64,000 bases of DNA, from positions 5,238,001 to 5,302,000 of the forward strand of contig JAWNZC010000322.1 in the NCBI GenBank assembly GCA_035771165.1, written 5' to 3'. Source of the DNA: Paragorgia papillata. Its lineage: Eukaryota > Cnidaria > Anthozoa > Scleralcyonacea > Coralliidae. Under the pieces are notes generated by a model. It was not told the origin of the DNA, ran no database searches, and saw only the letters and a program-made list of their open reading frames with translations. The translations under genes and the position numbers were made by a program. Shown here piece by piece: positions 61,041 to 64,000 of the stretch (positions are counted from its first letter, which is position 1; every line of letters begins with the position of its first letter).

Positions 61041-62689
61041 CTAAAAGCAAGCATATAGTTATCATCAAAGAGACAGTACCTTCTTAACTGCCATGAAGAC
61101 TACTTATACCCATGAAAAGGGGGTTTATCATGTTATTCTATCAACACCAGATTGTTTTTTTAAATCTAAGCCAAGAGGTTCCCTCTCAACAAAAATTTAG
61201 GAGTTATTTGCTAACTACATGTATTTCAGTTCAGATTTTCACGTTTGAAGACTGGAAAGGTCTCTAAAATATTCTGGCTAACACATGGTCAGATGATTTT
61301 ATTCCCACAGGCTTAAACAGCGATTACATGGCACATGCACTCGCCATTTTCTCTTGCCGATTGGGTCGCAACGTCGTTGCGAGATAAGTCAGCTGGCGAA
61401 ACATACCCACGCTAACGCTGGCAATTTTAGCATTGCGGAATTATTGATATAATTATTGATATCATAAACATGAAACGCAAGTCTACTACTACCAAAGTGC
61501 AACCTGCCAGTCATCACTTTGTGTTGCAATCTTGTTAAAATGTTACATTTGTCAGTGCACATGTCTTTCTCATCTGAGACCTGAGGTCAATTCCTGCACC
61601 ATCGATGCAGTTATTAGATTAGAATTTCACGTTGCTAGCAAGTGAGAAGAGTGTTTCCAAGAGACACCACGGGTTTTCTGCTGGTAGTAGTAAAGGGATG
61701 GCCCTTACTGAACCTTAATTAGGCCTAGGGAAAAGAGCTCAGAAATATGGGTTACTGAGAGAATAAAGAAAATTAGTTTAGCTTTGTTAATTATCGGCAC
61801 CGCTTGATTATTTTTATATACTTGATGTTTCCCACACACAAATCGACGTTTGTAGCCGGTTGACCGATTAATCTTGCAACAGAAATGGGATATAGTTTTA
61901 ACAAAAGAAAGACCCTTGGACACGAAGTGTATTGTTAAAAATACAGCCATGCAACAACGAAAGTTATAAATGTACCTCTCCAACGTAGTCCACCATAAGC
62001 TGGATATGGAGTTTATGAGCAGTCTGAGTGTCAATATCCAGCAATGCTGCAATGATAAATATCACAGATTTTTAATATAATTATTTTACAGTTGATCCAT
62101 GTACCCAGTCAGCTGGGGGAAAGTTCTAAGGTGCAAGTAGGGCAAATTGAGCTTCAACGGTGCAAGATGACAAGGGTCAAAGTCTATTAGGAGACGACTG
62201 ACAGATCTTGCTCAAAAAGTATACTCAAAAAGTATATAAATGGAAAGTTGTATACCACTATACCCTCAACTTATATATCGGCGACATGAGTAAACCAATT
62301 TACGCGAGTGTCCGCTAAACCAGTTTGGTTTATTGTGTGTATAATATCGTGGGAGGCCTCCCATCAGACTTCGTTATTTTCTCAATCTTATCTTGTATTT
62401 CTTTACTTTTTGTCTGCATTGCGGTGCTGTAATGAGTCACGAGTTACAAGTAGCAGTGCTTTAAATTCTGCCTGTGAATTCGTTGGCGCGAAATCAAGGC
62501 ACAGCACCGCCCTTTACGACTGTGTCTGTGATTAATCTTCCTCACATATTTTAATTTAATACAATAATTATTTAAACTACCGTTTGCTAGTGACTTCATA
62601 GTCATTTGAACAGGTAATGACAGTTTTTCATCTAGCCATTGTTTCTGCATGATTCCAATTTTCTTTTTAACATCTTCAACTTCCCGATT
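60963..62689 (-). CDS. Unrecognised gene, three 3' exons
   Basis: Three minus-strand exons splice in phase to the last 85 codons of a protein. Visible sequence: NREVEDVKKKIGIMQKQWLD, EKLSLPVQMTMKSLANA, LLDIDTQTAHKLHIQLMVDY, VGEVKQWMVAIKRLIAAIGN and LHATTPAS before the stop. It looks mostly alpha-helical with heptad-like spacing, so a small coiled-coil subunit is plausible. I compared it mentally with HAUS2, SKA and KMN subunits and could not make a convincing match. No signal peptide or membrane segment in this part. Upstream exons are probably above 62.7 kb or beyond the window, because the first exon listed begins at a splice acceptor. Confidence 0.65.
61041..61975. other. Intron of the unrecognised gene
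   Basis: No repeat ends or additional exons recognised. Confidence 0.35.
61976..62046 (-). CDS. Unrecognised gene, exon b
   Basis: 71 nt between acceptor CATTGCAG and donor GTACAT. Encodes LLDIDTQTAHKLHIQLMVDY VGE. Confidence 0.6.
62581..62689 (-). CDS. Unrecognised gene, exon a
   Basis: 109 nt between acceptor TTACTACAG and donor GTAGTT. Encodes NREVEDVKKKIGIMQKQWLD then EKLSLPVQMTMKSLAN. Confidence 0.6.
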
Positions 62690-62793
62690 CTGTAGTAAAA
62701 TAGAAGTTGACATGAGTAAAGAATAAGTGCCAACAGAATTCAGATTTCAGCTACTACAATATATTAATATTTCGATAATTATTGCTTCATTAC

Positions 62794-62853
62794 CCTGAAG
62801 GCCTCTCAATGACGAGTAAAATCGTCTGGCGTTAGGCAAAGTAAAATACTAAA
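62794..62853. repeat. Single copy of the CGTCTGGCGTTA unit
   Basis: GACGAGTAAAATCGTCTGGC followed by GTTAGGCAAAGTAAAATACT. Related to units at 28.2-28.4, 34.7 and 41.3 kb. Confidence 0.6.
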
Positions 62854-63155
62854 AGGGAATTCAGGGTTGAGAAGCTTAATTTTAAAGGTTTTCGTCGGAA
62901 TAGTTATATAATTTAAAATAGATTTGTGTATTTTACACGTTAATTACTTATTTGCTGAGCTCTGGTTATTTATCTGTTGGCATTGCTCTGGAGAAGGCCC
63001 AAGTCAACAATTGAAAAATAAACAATAAATTTATACGGTGAATCCACAAAAATTTCAAATTATACTGCTAATTTTAAATCAAATACTCAACATTCTATCT
63101 TAAACTGATTACAAACACCAAAATTTTCGGTATTATGAAAAAATTGTACAGCAAC

Positions 63156-63649
63156 CGTAGAATCCCGAAAGTAGCGGCCCCCCCGAAAGTAGCCCCCCCC
63201 CGAAAGTAGCGGCAAAGATGGTAATAATTCCATGTCCTAAATAACCCAGGTACTTCATGAAAGCCTTACCCCAACACACACCCTAACCTAACCGAAAAAT
63301 TCGTGAAGATAGGACATGGATTTATAACCCAAATTGGAGATGTTTAAAAAATTTCCGAAAGTAGCGCCCCCCCCCCCCCCCCCCCCCCGTAAGTAGCGAC
63401 CCTTCGTAACTCGAAAGCGTTAAGTTTCAACTATCAACGTACCAAAGCTATAGTGTAAAACAGTCAAAGTCGAAATGGCATAAGGAAAAAATAAAGGAAA
63501 TTAAATGTGGTAAATAGGAAGGGACAAAGAATATTCCACAGTATGTTAACATATTTTACCACCCGAAGGTAGCGCCCCCCCGTAAGTAGCGGCCCCCAAC
63601 AGCGGATAAAACCGAAAGTAAGGGGGGCCGGTACTTTCGGGATTCTACG
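63156..63649. mobile_element. TIR element CGTAGAATCCCGAAAGTA with internal CGAAAGTAGCG repeats
   Basis: Left end CGTAGAATCCCGAAAGTAGC, right end TACTTTCGGGATTCTACG. Several CGAAAGTAGCGGCCCCCC or CGTAAGTAGCG copies and C runs lie inside (63181-63220, 63365-63400, 63565-63595). Non-coding. Confidence 0.7.
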
Positions 63650-63699
63650 TCGCTTTAATACAGTTAGATTTACATTAATGAGTGTCTGTCTTCCTCATA

Positions 63700-64000
63700 G
63701 AAAATGTGGGTTTTCAGGACCGACGAAAGAAATTTTGGGCCCCTGGCCAAAAAGATATTTGTGCCCCCCGAGATATGTCCCATTTTATTGAGTCATAAAA
63801 GCCTACCATGGTGGTAGAAAAGCTACAGTTTAAAGGGCTCCCATGGCAGTAATAAAACCACCCCTCGTGACAGTCATAAATCCATTAGGCACGCAATGTA
63901 ATATAAAGATTAATGCTATCGATTAATGTAATATAAAGATTAATGTTTTTTTTTGTTTCATTAAAAATGGGCCCCACCCCTTTTGGCCATGGGCCCCTGC
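63700..64000. repeat. Partial repeat with GGGCCCCTGGCCAAAA ends
   Basis: TTTTGGGCCCCTGGCCAAAA (63733-63752) is mirrored near the window end by CCTTTTGGCCATGGGCCCCT. Inner phrases CCATGGTGG and CCATGGCAG are also present. The element may continue beyond 64000. Confidence 0.4.

Overview
The window is nuclear DNA of an invertebrate animal. It is AT-rich, its two recognisable host genes are cut into small exons by long GT/AG introns, and most of the remaining DNA is transposon debris. The proteins are clearly metazoan (a PRC1 cytokinesis regulator and an integrin-linked kinase). The interspersed repeats (a 5S-rRNA-headed SINE-like sequence, many fold-back MITEs, and BEL/Pao, Ty3/gypsy and LINE relics) give me the impression of a cnidarian or another early-branching animal. 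That taxonomic guess is from impression only and was not tested.

Layout. 1-1330: decayed Ty3/gypsy pol on the minus strand, cut by the window edge. 1330-5300: intergenic DNA with three MITEs and a Penelope-like motif. 5311-35565 (minus): PRC1, 15 coding exons that splice in phase to 613 codons; the last, short coding exon was not found. Its introns hold a cluster of nested inverted repeats (10.5-14.3 kb), a 20/21-bp minisatellite (15.3-16.05 kb), the 5S-headed SINE candidate (18.06-18.43 kb), a decayed BEL/Pao element (24.6-26.6 kb), a Mutator-like fold-back with an 11-bp target duplication (27.4-29.2 kb), and two hAT-type elements with perfect 8-bp target duplications (29.8-30.7 kb and 33.3-34.2 kb). 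35566-39455: the head-to-head interval between PRC1 and ILK, mostly filled by a 2.1-kb fold-back with about 0.8-kb arms, one of which was later hit by a 285-bp MITE. 39456-55547 (plus): ILK, 12 exons giving a complete 440-aa protein; its introns carry a DNA element inserted into an AACGT-rich array, one copy of a TA-flanked MITE, a LINE relic and a hAT MITE. 56.3-57.3 kb: a degenerate minisatellite. 58.5-60.4 kb: several fold-back MITEs. 60963-62689 (minus): the last three exons of an unrecognised gene. 63.1-64 kb: repeats.

How the genes relate. PRC1 (anaphase spindle midzone bundling) and ILK (integrin adhesion scaffold) are functionally unrelated; they are only divergent neighbours about 3.9 kb apart. 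A good NF-Y-type CCAAT box lies about 150 bp upstream of the PRC1 start, which suits a cell-cycle gene. I did not find a new cellular system such as a defence island. The most unusual material is the structural archaeology of inverted-repeat elements, in particular the nested fold-back at 11.35-14.29 kb whose two arms each carry the same two short exon-like reading frames.
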